Positions 8,445 to 17,118 of a stretch of 64,000 nucleotides of DNA are shown here, piece by piece; position 1 is the first letter of the stretch, and every line of letters starts with the position of its first letter. The notes below the pieces were generated by a model. That model did no database searches. It saw only the letters and a program-made list of their open reading frames with translations, and was not told the DNA's origin. Where the stretch lies: the NCBI GenBank assembly GCA_040382055.1, contig JBEIGE010000017.1:1-64000 (forward strand). Direction: 5' to 3'. Made by a program: the position numbers and the translations under genes. The stretch comes from JBEIGE01 sp040382055 (GTDB taxonomy: Bacteria; Pseudomonadota; Gammaproteobacteria; Burkholderiales; Burkholderiaceae_C).

Positions 8445-9266
8445 ATGCCCAATCGAACTGTTTTTTTCATCTCTGATGGCACGGGTATCACCGCAGAAAC
8501 CTTTGGCAACGCCCTACTCGCCCAGTTTGAAATTCAGGCCAAGCGTGTCCGGTTGCCCTTTATTGACACCGTCGATAAAGCACACCAAGTGGTTCGCCAA
8601 ATCAATCATGCCTTGGATCTGGAGGGCAAAAAACCACTCGTTTTCACGACGCTCGCCAACGAAGATGTGCTTCGGGTGATCACCGAAGGCTGTCATGGCA
8701 TGTTGCTCGACATGTTCGGCACCTTTGTGCAACCGCTGGAAAAAGAGCTGGCCTTGAAGTCAAACCACCGGATAGGAAGATTCAGCGATGTCAGCAAGAG
8801 TCAGGCCTACCACGACCGTATCGAGGCCATAAATTTTTCGCTGGCGCATGACGACGGCCAGTCAAACCGGGACCTTGAGAGTTCCGACATCATTTTGGTT
8901 GGCGTGAGTCGCAGTGGAAAAACACCTACCTCACTGTATCTAGCCATGCAGTATGGTTTGAAGGCATCAAATTACCCATTGATCCCGGAAGATTTTGAAC
9001 GGCAGGTATTACCGCCCGCCTTGATGCCGCACCGCAGCAAAATTTTTGGCCTGACCATCAATCCAGACCGCCTGAGCGAGATCCGCCACGAACGTCGACC
9101 CAATTCAAAATACGCATCCCTGGCCAATTGCCGAATGGAGGTGGCCGAGGCGGAATCCATGATGCGGCGCTCCGGCATACGCTGGCTGTCGACTACCACC
9201 AAATCCATAGAAGAAATTGCCACCACAATCCTGCAAGAGATTAGGCCGGAACGACTGGAATATTAG
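8445..9266 (+). CDS. ppsR: PEP synthase regulatory protein (kinase/pyrophosphorylase)
   Basis: The 273-residue protein is of the DUF299/PPSR family, which inactivates PEP synthase by ADP-dependent phosphorylation and reactivates it by phosphorolysis. It opens VFFISDGTGITAETFG and has the P-loop-like GVSRSGKTPTSLYLA near residue 150, followed by NYPLIPEDF. The ATG at 8445 is chosen because the family always starts just before this opening; the longer frame from 8352 adds 31 residues of no match. Its target gene ppsA is divergent across a 182-bp gap. Confidence 0.96.
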   Translation: MPNRTVFFISDGTGITAETFGNALLAQFEIQAKRVRLPFIDTVDKAHQVVRQINHALDLEGKKPLVFTTLANEDVLRVITEGCHGMLLDMFGTFVQPLEKELALKSNHRIGRFSDVSKSQAYHDRIEAINFSLAHDDGQSNRDLESSDIILVGVSRSGKTPTSLYLAMQYGLKASNYPLIPEDFERQVLPPALMPHRSKIFGLTINPDRLSEIRHERRPNSKYASLANCRMEVAEAESMMRRSGIRWLSTTTKSIEEIATTILQEIRPERLEY

Positions 9267-9407
9267 ACGCTCTAATTTTTATAGCATAGTACCTTATACA
9301 GCATCGCCAAGTGCCCCATTAATACCTTGAGCCCTTCTACCTGGCTGCCTGTTTCTATAAAACGATCGGAATAGGAACTCTGAATCCGGGGTCTCTAAAA
9401 TACATCC

Positions 9408-10118
9408 ATGGAACTGACTGCCCGACTCAGCCGCAATACCATCATCGCAACTGGCGTGTTGGTGTCGCATGTACTCGTTCTTTGGGGGATACAAAATGGG
9501 CTGGTGCAGCGGGTTTTTGAGGAAATTATTCCGGCAGAAATTCTGACTGAATACGTTGAACCTCTGGTCAAAAAACCAATACCTGCAGAGCGAATTGTGG
9601 CGCCACAAAGTCGCACGCCCATTGTCAAAGAAAGCGCGCCCCCCGCCTTGCCCAGTCCGCAAGCGTCTGCCGTGGTGACTTTACCGGTCCCGATGACAGT
9701 GCCCTCTAGCGATAGTTCGCCGTTGGCACCGAGCGTGCAGGTCAGTACCCCCTCTCAAACCGCCGCTACAGGTGCAGCAGTGCCACCATCTAGCACATTG
9801 GCTGCAGTTGCAAGCCCACCACCACTTCGGGCATCGCTGGAGCTACCCTCCAGCGATGCCCAGTATCTGCAAAACCCCAAACCTGCCTACCCAGTGATGA
9901 GCAAACGGCTTGGCGAACAAGGCAAGGTGGTTGTGCGAGTGCTCATTGGTGTGGATGGACTAGCCCAGAAATCTGAAATCCAGCAATCCAGCGGTTTTGA
10001 CCGCCTGGATCAAGCCGCCTTGGCTACGGTCACGCGTTGGCGCTTTGTACCCGGCAAGCGCAACGGTATGCCTGAGGCGATGTGGTTCAACGTACCCATC
10101 AATTTTGTTCTTGAATAG
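9408..10118 (+). CDS. tonB: TonB-type energy transducer
   Basis: The 236-residue protein has an N-terminal membrane anchor (about 12-32), then a long Pro/Ser/Ala-rich periplasmic spacer (about 45-140). The C-terminal TonB domain starts near the PAYPVMSKRLGEQGKVVVRV segment and ends in VTRWRFVPGKRNG. It would pass proton-motive force to outer-membrane receptors. exbB and exbD follow in the same direction (15 and 1 base gaps). No receptor gene is in the window. The coding sequence contains a 14-bp perfect hairpin at 9829-9861. Confidence 0.93.
   Translation: MELTARLSRNTIIATGVLVSHVLVLWGIQNGLVQRVFEEIIPAEILTEYVEPLVKKPIPAERIVAPQSRTPIVKESAPPALPSPQASAVVTLPVPMTVPSSDSSPLAPSVQVSTPSQTAATGAAVPPSSTLAAVASPPPLRASLELPSSDAQYLQNPKPAYPVMSKRLGEQGKVVVRVLIGVDGLAQKSEIQQSSGFDRLDQAALATVTRWRFVPGKRNGMPEAMWFNVPINFVLE
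9829..9861. repeat. 14-bp perfect inverted repeat inside tonB
   Basis: GGGCATCGCTGGAG (9829-9842) is followed by a 5-base loop and its exact complement (9848-9861). It lies at the junction of the Pro-rich spacer and the C-terminal domain, in translated sequence. Confidence 0.9.
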
Positions 10119-10133
10119 AAATCTGGAGTTTTC

Positions 10134-10817
10134 ATGGAATCCCAACTCGGCTTGCTCAACCTCTGGTCTCAGGGGGACTGGATAACCAAAGGTGTAACTG
10201 TGCTGCTTCTGGTCATGTCCTTGGCATCCTGGATGGTGATCCTGATCAAATCTCTGGATATTTTCAAGTACCGCAAACTCAGTTTGGGTGCCGAGCGCTT
10301 CTGGCACTGCGCTGATCTTCAATCCGGTTTGGATCAGTTTGGCACTGAGCAAAGCAACCCTTTTCGACAACTGGTGCAATCAGGTCATAAGGCAAGCACC
10401 CACCACCACGATACCCAGGCTCATTTGCACAACAAACTCGATCTTAGCGACTGGGTCTCCCGCAGCTTGCGCAACTCGATTGACGACAGCACTGCTCGCC
10501 TGCAGGCGGGCCTGGCCATTCTGGCCTCTGTAGGCTCAACGGCACCTTTTGTTGGCTTGTTCGGGACGGTTTGGGGCATTTACCACGCACTAATGGGGAT
10601 CGGTGTGGCAGGCCAGGCCACTATCGACAAGGTTGCCGGCCCCATAGGCGAGGCTCTCATCATGACGGCTTTGGGTCTGGCAGTGGCCATTCCCGCCGTA
10701 CTGGGCTACAACACCCTGGTTCGCGGTAACAAGGCCATACTGATCAGCTTAAACCGCTTCGCCCATGACTTGCATGCCTACTTTGTGACTGGAGCCCGCG
10801 TGACGGGATTGCAATAA
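10134..10817 (+). CDS. exbB: ExbB/TolQ/MotA-type proton channel
   Basis: This 227-residue inner-membrane protein has three membrane segments (about 18-38, 125-150 and 170-190). The family signature is ILASVGSTAPFVGLFGTVWGIYHA, followed by GPIGEALIMTALGLAVAIPAVLGYN. With ExbD it forms the proton channel that energises TonB. A His-rich cytoplasmic stretch (STHHHDTQAHLH) occurs between the first two segments. It sits between tonB and exbD in one operon. Confidence 0.95.
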   Translation: MESQLGLLNLWSQGDWITKGVTVLLLVMSLASWMVILIKSLDIFKYRKLSLGAERFWHCADLQSGLDQFGTEQSNPFRQLVQSGHKASTHHHDTQAHLHNKLDLSDWVSRSLRNSIDDSTARLQAGLAILASVGSTAPFVGLFGTVWGIYHALMGIGVAGQATIDKVAGPIGEALIMTALGLAVAIPAVLGYNTLVRGNKAILISLNRFAHDLHAYFVTGARVTGLQ

Positions 10818-10818
10818 C

Positions 10819-11235
10819 ATGGCATTCGGTACCCAAGATGAGCCAGATGAGGTTATGAACGAAATCAATATGACACCCTTGGTCGATGTCATGCTGGTAC
10901 TTCTGATCATTTTCATCATTACCGTACCAGTGATGAAACACGCGGTTGAAATTGACCTTCCCCAAGCCACCAGTCTGCCGCAAGACGCGAAGCCAGAAAC
11001 CATTCGTCTGAGTGTGGACGCACAAGGTGTCTACTTCTGGAACGAAAGCCGGATTGAAGATGTGGCGCTCTTGGGTCGACTGAAGGCTGCTTCGCAAAAT
11101 ACGCCCCAGCCTGAGTTGCATATCAAGGGTGACAGGGTGGTGCGCTATGAAAGAGTAGCGCAGGCCATGTCTTTGGCTAAACAGGCTGGTATTCGCAAAA
11201 TCGGTTTTATTACCGAACCGGTATCGCAACCGTAG
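10819..11235 (+). CDS. exbD: ExbD/TolR-type biopolymer transport protein
   Basis: The 138-residue protein has one N-terminal membrane segment within NMTPLVDVMLVLLIIFIIT. Its aspartate (PLVD) is the conserved proton-carrying residue of ExbD/TolR. A periplasmic domain follows. It starts one base after the exbB stop and completes the tonB-exbB-exbD set. It converges on the GlcG-like gene with a 6-base gap and no clear terminator. Confidence 0.95.
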   Translation: MAFGTQDEPDEVMNEINMTPLVDVMLVLLIIFIITVPVMKHAVEIDLPQATSLPQDAKPETIRLSVDAQGVYFWNESRIEDVALLGRLKAASQNTPQPELHIKGDRVVRYERVAQAMSLAKQAGIRKIGFITEPVSQP

Positions 11236-11241
11236 GATAAA

Positions 11242-11649
11242 TCAAAGACCGATGGCCGAAATACCCGCGCGGGCAATTTGGGCGTCTTCAGACGACTTCA
11301 CGCCACTGACCCCAACGGCGCCCAGACATACGCCATCCTTCATCACTGGAACGGCACCTTCCAACAAGCCCTCCAGGCCGGGAGCGCTCAGAAAAGAAAC
11401 ACGTCCGCCATTGATCATTTCTTCGTAAATCCGGCTTTCGCGGCGTCCAAGTGCTGCAGTACGGGCTTTGGCGGGGGCAATCTGCGCAGAAATCGGGGAA
11501 GCACCATCGAGCCGTTGCTGCCAAAGCAGATGCCCACCGTCGTCCACAATCGCGATGCTCACAGCCCATTTGTTTTTCAAAGCCTCGGCTTCGGCCGCGG
11601 CGGCCATTAATTTGAGGTCAGACAGTTCAAGAAAAGGTTTGTTTTGCAT
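11242..11649 (-). CDS. GlcG/HbpS family protein
   Basis: This 135-residue single-domain protein of the GlcG/HbpS (DUF336) family starts MQNKPFLELSDL and has AVSIAIVDDGGHLLWQQRLDGA, KARTAALGR and VPVMKDGVCLGAVGVSG. Members bind haem or cobalamin or accompany glycolate and diol metabolism; the exact role here is unknown. The ATG at 11649 begins the family domain; an upstream 29-residue extension in frame has no match. There is no signal peptide, so it is probably cytoplasmic. Placement beside tonB-exbBD makes a link to haem tempting but unproven. Confidence 0.85.
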   Translation of the reverse strand: MQNKPFLELSDLKLMAAAAEAEALKNKWAVSIAIVDDGGHLLWQQRLDGASPISAQIAPAKARTAALGRRESRIYEEMINGGRVSFLSAPGLEGLLEGAVPVMKDGVCLGAVGVSGVKSSEDAQIARAGISAIGL

Positions 11650-11863
11650 GGTTTTACCCGTCGCAACAGGTTGAAATAATAAAACACAATAGAAATAAAG
11701 TCTGTAAGCATAACGGCTCGGGTCTTGGCACCACATCAGCTCCCTGATGAGTTCTATTCACCCACGGGGCGTGGTGTTATACGATCTACCCCTTGAATCC
11801 ACCTAAAATATACCAACTTGAAACATAACTGCAGTTGGTGCAGCAACCTAAGGAGCTATGTAT

Positions 11864-12559
11864 ATGAGCAATGTAGACAACACGATTGACCTTGGCGCTT
11901 ATGGTCTGAATTCAGCTGAGCAGCGCAACAAAGTACTGCGCAACACCTACTGGCTATTGGCACTGAGTCTGCTACCCACGGTTCTGGGTGCATGGGTGGG
12001 CGTTGCCACCGGCATTACATCCTCCCTTAGCGGCTTTATGGGTTTGATTGTCTTCCTGGGCGGTGCCTTTGGGTTCATGTACGCCATCGAAAAAACAAAA
12101 AACTCAGCCGCAGGTGTTCCGGTTTTGCTGGTATTTACCTTTTTCATGGGTCTGATGCTGTCGCGCATGATTGCCATGGTGCTGGGCTTCAAAAATGGAT
12201 CCGAGTTGATCATGACCGCTTTTGGCGGAACTGCAGGTGTGTTCTTCGTGATGGCCAGCTTGGCCAGTGTGATCAAACGTGATCTCTCCGGCATGGGCAA
12301 GTGGCTCATGGTTGGCGCATTGGTTCTGATGGTCGGCGCGATAATCAACGTGTTTGTCGGGTCGAGTGCAGGCATGATGGCTATTTCGGTTCTGGCCATT
12401 GGGATTTTCAGCGCCTACATGCTGTATGACCTCAAGCAGATTATTGATGGCGGCGAAACCAATTACATCAGCGCAACGCTAGCGCTTTACATGGACATCT
12501 TCAATGTCTTCCAGAGCCTGCTGGCCCTGCTGGGCATTGCCGGTGGCGAGCGTGACTGA
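11864..12559 (+). CDS. Bax inhibitor-1/YccA family membrane protein
   Basis: This protein has about seven membrane segments after a short N-terminus, beginning LRNTYWLLALSLLPTVLGAWVG and ending FNVFQSLLALLGI. The second ATG (11864) is chosen: AAGGAG at 11850-11855 is eight bases from it but only two from the ATG at 11858. The family (TMBIM) includes E. coli YccA, a modulator of FtsH, and pH-sensitive calcium-leak proteins. A strong terminator follows at 12617, so the gene is probably a single transcript. Confidence 0.93.
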   Translation: MSNVDNTIDLGAYGLNSAEQRNKVLRNTYWLLALSLLPTVLGAWVGVATGITSSLSGFMGLIVFLGGAFGFMYAIEKTKNSAAGVPVLLVFTFFMGLMLSRMIAMVLGFKNGSELIMTAFGGTAGVFFVMASLASVIKRDLSGMGKWLMVGALVLMVGAIINVFVGSSAGMMAISVLAIGIFSAYMLYDLKQIIDGGETNYISATLALYMDIFNVFQSLLALLGIAGGERD

Positions 12560-12616
12560 TTTGCCCTTTCTTTGCGTCCAAGCAAGCTAAACGCCCACTT
12601 GGATCGCATCATTTAA

Positions 12617-12638
12617 AGGCCCTTCGGGGTCTTTTTTT
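12617..12638 (+). terminator. Rho-independent terminator with TTCG loop
   Basis: AGGCCC and GGGTCT pair around a TTCG tetraloop (one G-U pair), followed by seven T. It lies 57 bases after the Bax-inhibitor-like gene. Confidence 0.9.
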
Positions 12639-12740
12639 GATGTTAATCACCAACCTGCAGCACGATACTTAGGACATTGATTTCAAACTCTGAGCTGTTC
12701 TCTACCCTCAGCCGAGACATTTTATTCCAATAGAACGCCC

Positions 12741-13133
12741 ATGACATCACCGCTGCTTATAGTCCCCCTTGCTCTTTTGCTGGCGGCTTGTGATATTCCT
12801 GGCCTGGGTCCTGACCCGATGATTTTGAAGCGTGAGAGTGATGCCAAGGCCATCGGCGGAGCCTGCAGATTTGCCTTGAAAGGCATAGAAGACTGCTACA
12901 TTCTCAACGAAAAAGCTTCTAAAACCGCTATCTTTGAGGGCTGGAAGGAGATGGACGCCTACATGCGGGAAAACAAAGTGGAGGGCCAGAAAACCTCCGC
13001 CGTAAAACCACTTATCCCAGCACCGCCAAAGAAAGAAGAAATCATCGAAGAGAAGAAGACCAAGACCGAAACCGTAACGAAATCGGAGGCCGGCGCCAAA
13101 GACAAGAGCAGCGCAAAATCCGAGAAAAACTAA
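12741..13133 (+). CDS. Predicted small lipoprotein with Lys/Glu-rich tail
   Basis: The 130-residue protein starts with a lipoprotein signal (PLLIVPLALLLAAC), placing the lipidated cysteine near residue 17. A short domain follows with two cysteines (GGACRFALKGIEDCYI) that could form a disulfide, and WKEMD-YM-ENK. From about residue 85 to the end the sequence is low-complexity Lys, Glu, Ala, Ser and Thr. I do not recognise the family. A periplasmic or outer-membrane-attached protein is likely; the tail might contact anionic polymers such as peptidoglycan. It converges on rlmD, with 37 bases between. Confidence 0.75.
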   Translation: MTSPLLIVPLALLLAACDIPGLGPDPMILKRESDAKAIGGACRFALKGIEDCYILNEKASKTAIFEGWKEMDAYMRENKVEGQKTSAVKPLIPAPPKKEEIIEEKKTKTETVTKSEAGAKDKSSAKSEKN

Positions 13134-13170
13134 GCCCCATCACAGCTCTGGCGACTTCCTTTTGTAGGAA

Positions 13171-14607
13171 TCAGTCTATCCGCTCAAAAACCGCAATACT
13201 TTCTACATGCGCTGTATGCGGAAACATGTTCACCACTCCGGCATGGGTGCAACGGTAGCCGCCCCGATTCACCAGTAAGCCTGCGTCACGCGCAAGCGTT
13301 GCGGGGTTACAACTGACATAAACAATACGACTTGGAGCAATCCATTGCCCAAGCCCATCATTGGCCGGATTTTCAGCTGGCTGGCAAAGCTGCGTACGCA
13401 GATTCACGAGGGCTTTGATCAACTCAAAAGCGCCCTCACGTGGGGGATCGACCAGCCACTTGTCAGCCACGCCGTCCTGAACTAACAGCTCCGGGGTCAT
13501 TTCAAACAAGTTTCTAGCTACAAATTTAGTAGCACACATTCCAACACCGTAAAGGGATAAAGCCTTGTTTTTATTAAAGTTTTCAAGGGATCTGGCGACA
13601 AGCGCCTCGCTGCCTTCAATCCCGAGAACTTCGCGGGCTTGAGTGGCAATCGGCAGGGTGAAGTTTCCAAGGCCGCAAAACCAGTCAATCACACGTTCTG
13701 TCTTGCGGGCATTGAGCAAACGAAGCGCCCGGGACACCAGAACCCGGTTGATATGCGGGTTGACTTGAGTGAAGTCGGTTGGTTTGAATGGCATCGTCAG
13801 ACCAAATTCTGGAAGGTCATACGACAACGGCTCATCAACGGGGTCAAGCAGGCAAACCGTTTCAGGTCCTTTGGATTGCAACCACCATTGCACTCCAGGA
13901 TGTTGACTGGCAAACGCACGCAGCTTCGCGATATCTCCATCACTCAAGGGCTCAAGGTGACGAAGTACCAGCGCTGTGACGCTGTCGCCACAAGCCAGTT
14001 CTATTTGAGGGATTGTTTCAAGGGCATCCATGCTGGCAATCAAGTTGCGCATAGGCATGAGCAAGGCGTTTACATGCGAAGGCAGCACATGGCATTCGCG
14101 CATGTCGGCCACATAACTGCTCTTGCGCTCATGAAAACCAACCAAGACCGTGCCTTTTTTGTGCACATGACGAACAGACAAACGCGCTCGGTAACGGTAA
14201 CCCCAGGTTGGCCCTTCTATAGGTCGAAGAATGGTCTCGGACTTGACCTTACCCAGATGCCAGAGGTTATCTTCCAGAACACGCTGCTTCACTGCCACTT
14301 GGGCGGCAGGGTGCAGGTGCTGCATCTTGCAGCCGCCACAAGCACCCGCATGCAAGCCGAAATGTGGGCATCCCGGGGTAACGCGCTGAGACGACTCTTG
14401 ATGTACAGCCATCAGTGTGGCTTTTTCCCAGTTAGCTTTTTTCCGATTGACGTTCACGCTGACCACTTCAAAAGGAAGTGCACCCTCGACAAACACCACC
14501 TTGCCATCATCTCGATGAGCGATGCCCTGCGCTTCTATGTCGAGTGATTCAATCGTGAGCCAATTGCCGCTGTCAGACGCATTGGAAATACCCGCACCAT
14601 CACTCAT
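13171..14607 (-). CDS. rlmD: 23S rRNA (uracil1939-C5)-methyltransferase
   Basis: The enzyme uses S-adenosylmethionine to methylate U1939 of 23S rRNA. An N-terminal TRAM domain (about 15-75) is followed by an iron-sulfur cluster motif (CPHFG, then CGGC). The Rossmann core has DWFCGLGNFTLP and WLVDPPREGA, and the catalytic cysteine lies in YVSCNPATLARD. The ATG at 14607 overlaps the exonuclease TGA as ATGA, giving 478 residues; an ATG two codons earlier (14613) is equally possible. It is last in the surE-pcm-nlpD-exonuclease-rlmD run. Confidence 0.95.
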   Translation of the reverse strand: MSDGAGISNASDSGNWLTIESLDIEAQGIAHRDDGKVVFVEGALPFEVVSVNVNRKKANWEKATLMAVHQESSQRVTPGCPHFGLHAGACGGCKMQHLHPAAQVAVKQRVLEDNLWHLGKVKSETILRPIEGPTWGYRYRARLSVRHVHKKGTVLVGFHERKSSYVADMRECHVLPSHVNALLMPMRNLIASMDALETIPQIELACGDSVTALVLRHLEPLSDGDIAKLRAFASQHPGVQWWLQSKGPETVCLLDPVDEPLSYDLPEFGLTMPFKPTDFTQVNPHINRVLVSRALRLLNARKTERVIDWFCGLGNFTLPIATQAREVLGIEGSEALVARSLENFNKNKALSLYGVGMCATKFVARNLFEMTPELLVQDGVADKWLVDPPREGAFELIKALVNLRTQLCQPAENPANDGLGQWIAPSRIVYVSCNPATLARDAGLLVNRGGYRCTHAGVVNMFPHTAHVESIAVFERID

Positions 14608-15401
14608 GGCCATGCTTTCAGGTATTGATCCCAGTGTGGCTCATGGGGAATAAGGCCCGCCAAGGTGTCCTTGACCATGGTTATTTCCTGTTCATATTCT
14701 TTTTCCAACAAACCGCCGCGCATTTTTTGAAAGCGGCAGTACATGAGGTAAGTATTCATGACATCGGTTTCGCAGTAGCGGCGAATATCCTCAAGCTCGC
14801 CTCGCAAGTAAGCCGGGTAGACCGCCGAGCCGTCCATGCCCAACTTGCCCGGGAAGCCACAAATCTTGGCCATGGCATCCAGGGGTGCATTGTTCTTGGG
14901 CTGATACATGGCCAGCAGATCCATCAGGTCAAGATGCCGCATGTGATAGCGGCTTATATAGTTGTTCCACTTGAACTCGCGTGAATCCTGACCGCCCTCC
15001 TCGCCCATGTTCCAGTAGGTATCGGCCACCACACCATGCTTGAGACCCCGGTAATGGAGCACTGGCAAGTCAAAGCCACCGCCATTCCAGCTCACCAATT
15101 GTGGAATGTGCTTCTCCAATGTGTTGAAAAAAGTCTGGATGATCTTTCCTTCGCTTTGCTGGTCACGGTCAATAAAGGAATGAATCCGTAACCCTTCAGC
15201 GTTTCGAAACACACAGCTGATCACCAGAACCCGCTGCAAGTAAAGCGGCAAGAAGTCGCTAAGCCCTTTTTCCTTGCGTTCGGCCGCCCAGGCGGCGTAG
15301 ACCTGATCATCGGTTTGTTCAGCGGGACTCCCCCGCAAGGCGCGCAATCCCTCGACGTCAGGAATTGACTCGATGTCAAAAACAAGCACTGGCCAGGTCA
15401 T
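14604..15401 (-). CDS. Predicted 3'-5' exonuclease, PolB-exonuclease-like
   Basis: This 265-residue stand-alone DEDD-type exonuclease domain (COG3298/PolB_exo_2) has motif I VFDIESIPD at residues 7-15 (Asp and Glu metal ligands). WNGGGFDLPVLHYRGL forms motif II and YCETDVMNTYLMYCRF forms motif III. No polymerase domain follows. Its nucleic-acid role is uncertain. It lies 6 bases after nlpD and overlaps rlmD by 4, so the group is one operon. Confidence 0.9.
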   Translation of the reverse strand: MTWPVLVFDIESIPDVEGLRALRGSPAEQTDDQVYAAWAAERKEKGLSDFLPLYLQRVLVISCVFRNAEGLRIHSFIDRDQQSEGKIIQTFFNTLEKHIPQLVSWNGGGFDLPVLHYRGLKHGVVADTYWNMGEEGGQDSREFKWNNYISRYHMRHLDLMDLLAMYQPKNNAPLDAMAKICGFPGKLGMDGSAVYPAYLRGELEDIRRYCETDVMNTYLMYCRFQKMRGGLLEKEYEQEITMVKDTLAGLIPHEPHWDQYLKAWP

Positions 15402-15407
15402 GGCGGC

Positions 15408-16325
15408 TTAACGGGCAGGCAAGTACTTGACCGGATCAACAGGTTTACCCTGGCGACGAACCTCAAAATGCAGCTTGACGCGGTCTGAATCACTATTGCC
15501 CATTTCGGCAATTTTCTGTCCCTTGCGCACCGACTGATCCTCCTTGACCAGCAAGGTCTGGTTGTGTGCATAGGCAGTCAAATAGGTGTTGTTGTGCTTG
15601 AGAATGATCAGGTTTCCATAGCCGCGCAGCCCGGACCCGGCATAGACCACACGGCCATCGGCTGCGGCCAGCACCGCATCACCAGCGGCACCACCCAAAT
15701 CCAGGCCTTTGTTCTTGACTTCGTCAAAACCGGCAAGAATCGAACCGGTGACCGGCCATGCCCAGCTGATCTCGTCATCAGCGACGGCACCTTCTGCAGC
15801 AGGCCGGCTAACTGAGCTAGAAGTGCTGGAAGGACTCGCAATAGTTGGTGAAGCAGACGAACCAGGCGGCATAGGCGTGACGCTGCCCGAAGTCACCGGG
15901 CGTGTCACAACGCCAGTTGGGGCTGAGGGCGAAGGAAGTGGCCCTGAGGTTGCCGCACCAGAAGCCCCTACCGGTGGAATGACCCGCAATACCTGACCAA
16001 CTTCGATCTGATTAGGCCTGTCCAACGAATTCCAGCGCGCAATGTCCCTCCAGTTCTGGCCTGTGTCCAGACCAATCCGAATCAAGGTATCACCGGGCTT
16101 AACGGTGTAAAAACCTGTCTTGCCGGCGTTCTCAATTCCGGGCAATGGCTTTACTCCCGTACTGTTATTGACAGCAGGCGCAGGAGCAGCAGGCCGCAGG
16201 ATGGCACGGTCTTCAACTGGTGCCCGGTTAAGCGTTTTGTTGGCGCAGCCTGCCAACATCAGCCCGCACAGACCCAGGAGAAAGGGCAGACGCCAAGCAG
16301 CTTTGCGAACAATCATTCCAGTCAT
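15408..16325 (-). CDS. nlpD: LysM/LytM lipoprotein, NlpD-type amidase activator
   Basis: A lipoprotein signal (LGLCGLMLAGC) is followed by a LysM peptidoglycan-binding domain (YTVKPGDTLIRIG through GQVLRVIPP), a Pro/Ser/Thr linker, and a C-terminal LytM (M23) domain. The zinc-binding HxxxD is replaced by NKGLD, as in E. coli NlpD. It should therefore not cut peptidoglycan itself but activate an amidase such as AmiC at the septum. The ATG at 16325 is preferred because GTGGA lies 7 bases upstream; in-frame ATG 16331 and TTG 16358 are alternatives. It follows surE and pcm. Confidence 0.92.
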   Translation of the reverse strand: MTGMIVRKAAWRLPFLLGLCGLMLAGCANKTLNRAPVEDRAILRPAAPAPAVNNSTGVKPLPGIENAGKTGFYTVKPGDTLIRIGLDTGQNWRDIARWNSLDRPNQIEVGQVLRVIPPVGASGAATSGPLPSPSAPTGVVTRPVTSGSVTPMPPGSSASPTIASPSSTSSSVSRPAAEGAVADDEISWAWPVTGSILAGFDEVKNKGLDLGGAAGDAVLAAADGRVVYAGSGLRGYGNLIILKHNNTYLTAYAHNQTLLVKEDQSVRKGQKIAEMGNSDSDRVKLHFEVRRQGKPVDPVKYLPAR

Positions 16326-16350
16326 TGGCATTTCCACAGGTGAATATCTT

Positions 16351-17118
16351 TCAGGCAATGCCCGATTTTAGGGGGACAAAATGAACAGCCTCCAGCGTGA
16401 CCTGACGCACGCCCTGCGCAGTCTTGTCCAACACCAACAGCGCCTGATTTCCTGCACGAGCCACTGGTGCTACCAACCTGCCGCCTATGGCCAACTGGTC
16501 TATCCAAGCCTGAGGCACGGCCTCACCACCGGCCGCCGCAATAATGGCCGCATAGGGAGCACCTTTGGCGTAGCCCAAAATGCCATCGCCAAAAAGCAGG
16601 TGGAGATTGGGTATGCGCAACGGACGAAGGTTCTCCCTGGCTTTGTCATGCAAGCCGCGTAGACGCTCAATGCTATAGACCTCAACAGACAGAAGACTCA
16701 ACACCGCCGCTTGATAGCCACAACCGGAGCCAATCTCCAGCACACGTCCTAGCTTGCCTGAACAACCATTGAGGAGCAACTCTGCCATGCGTGAGACCAC
16801 CCCCGGCTTGGAGATAGTTTGACCTAGGCCAATCGGCAAGCTGGTGTCCTCGTAGGCCTGGTTTACCAACGCACTGTCCACAAAACGATGACGCTCAATG
16901 GTGTTCATCGCTGACAACACCCGCGCGTCAGTAATGCCTTGAGCTGCAAGCTTGGCAACCATATTGGCTCGCACAGCGCTGGAATCCAGCCCCAGACCCT
17001 GCGGCTGACTAGTTGAAATGCTGTGGCTGAGCCGTTTTTGAGGGGTTTGAAAGGCTTGCTTTGAGTCCACAGGCAGACCCAGACGTGCCGGAAAACCAGG
17101 ACGCTTACGGGAGGTCAT
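16351..17118 (-). CDS. pcm: Protein-L-isoaspartate O-methyltransferase
   Basis: The enzyme methylates isoaspartyl residues to start their repair. The 255-residue protein has PIGLGQTISKPGVVSRM, the SAM-binding VLEIGSGCGYQAAVLS, and IAAAGGEAVPQAW. The first 45 or so residues are a variable Lys/Arg/Ser-rich extension beyond the E. coli enzyme. The ATG at 17118 overlaps the surE stop as ATGA; a longer frame to 17163 would overlap surE further and is rejected. Confidence 0.95.
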   Translation of the reverse strand: MTSRKRPGFPARLGLPVDSKQAFQTPQKRLSHSISTSQPQGLGLDSSAVRANMVAKLAAQGITDARVLSAMNTIERHRFVDSALVNQAYEDTSLPIGLGQTISKPGVVSRMAELLLNGCSGKLGRVLEIGSGCGYQAAVLSLLSVEVYSIERLRGLHDKARENLRPLRIPNLHLLFGDGILGYAKGAPYAAIIAAAGGEAVPQAWIDQLAIGGRLVAPVARAGNQALLVLDKTAQGVRQVTLEAVHFVPLKSGIA

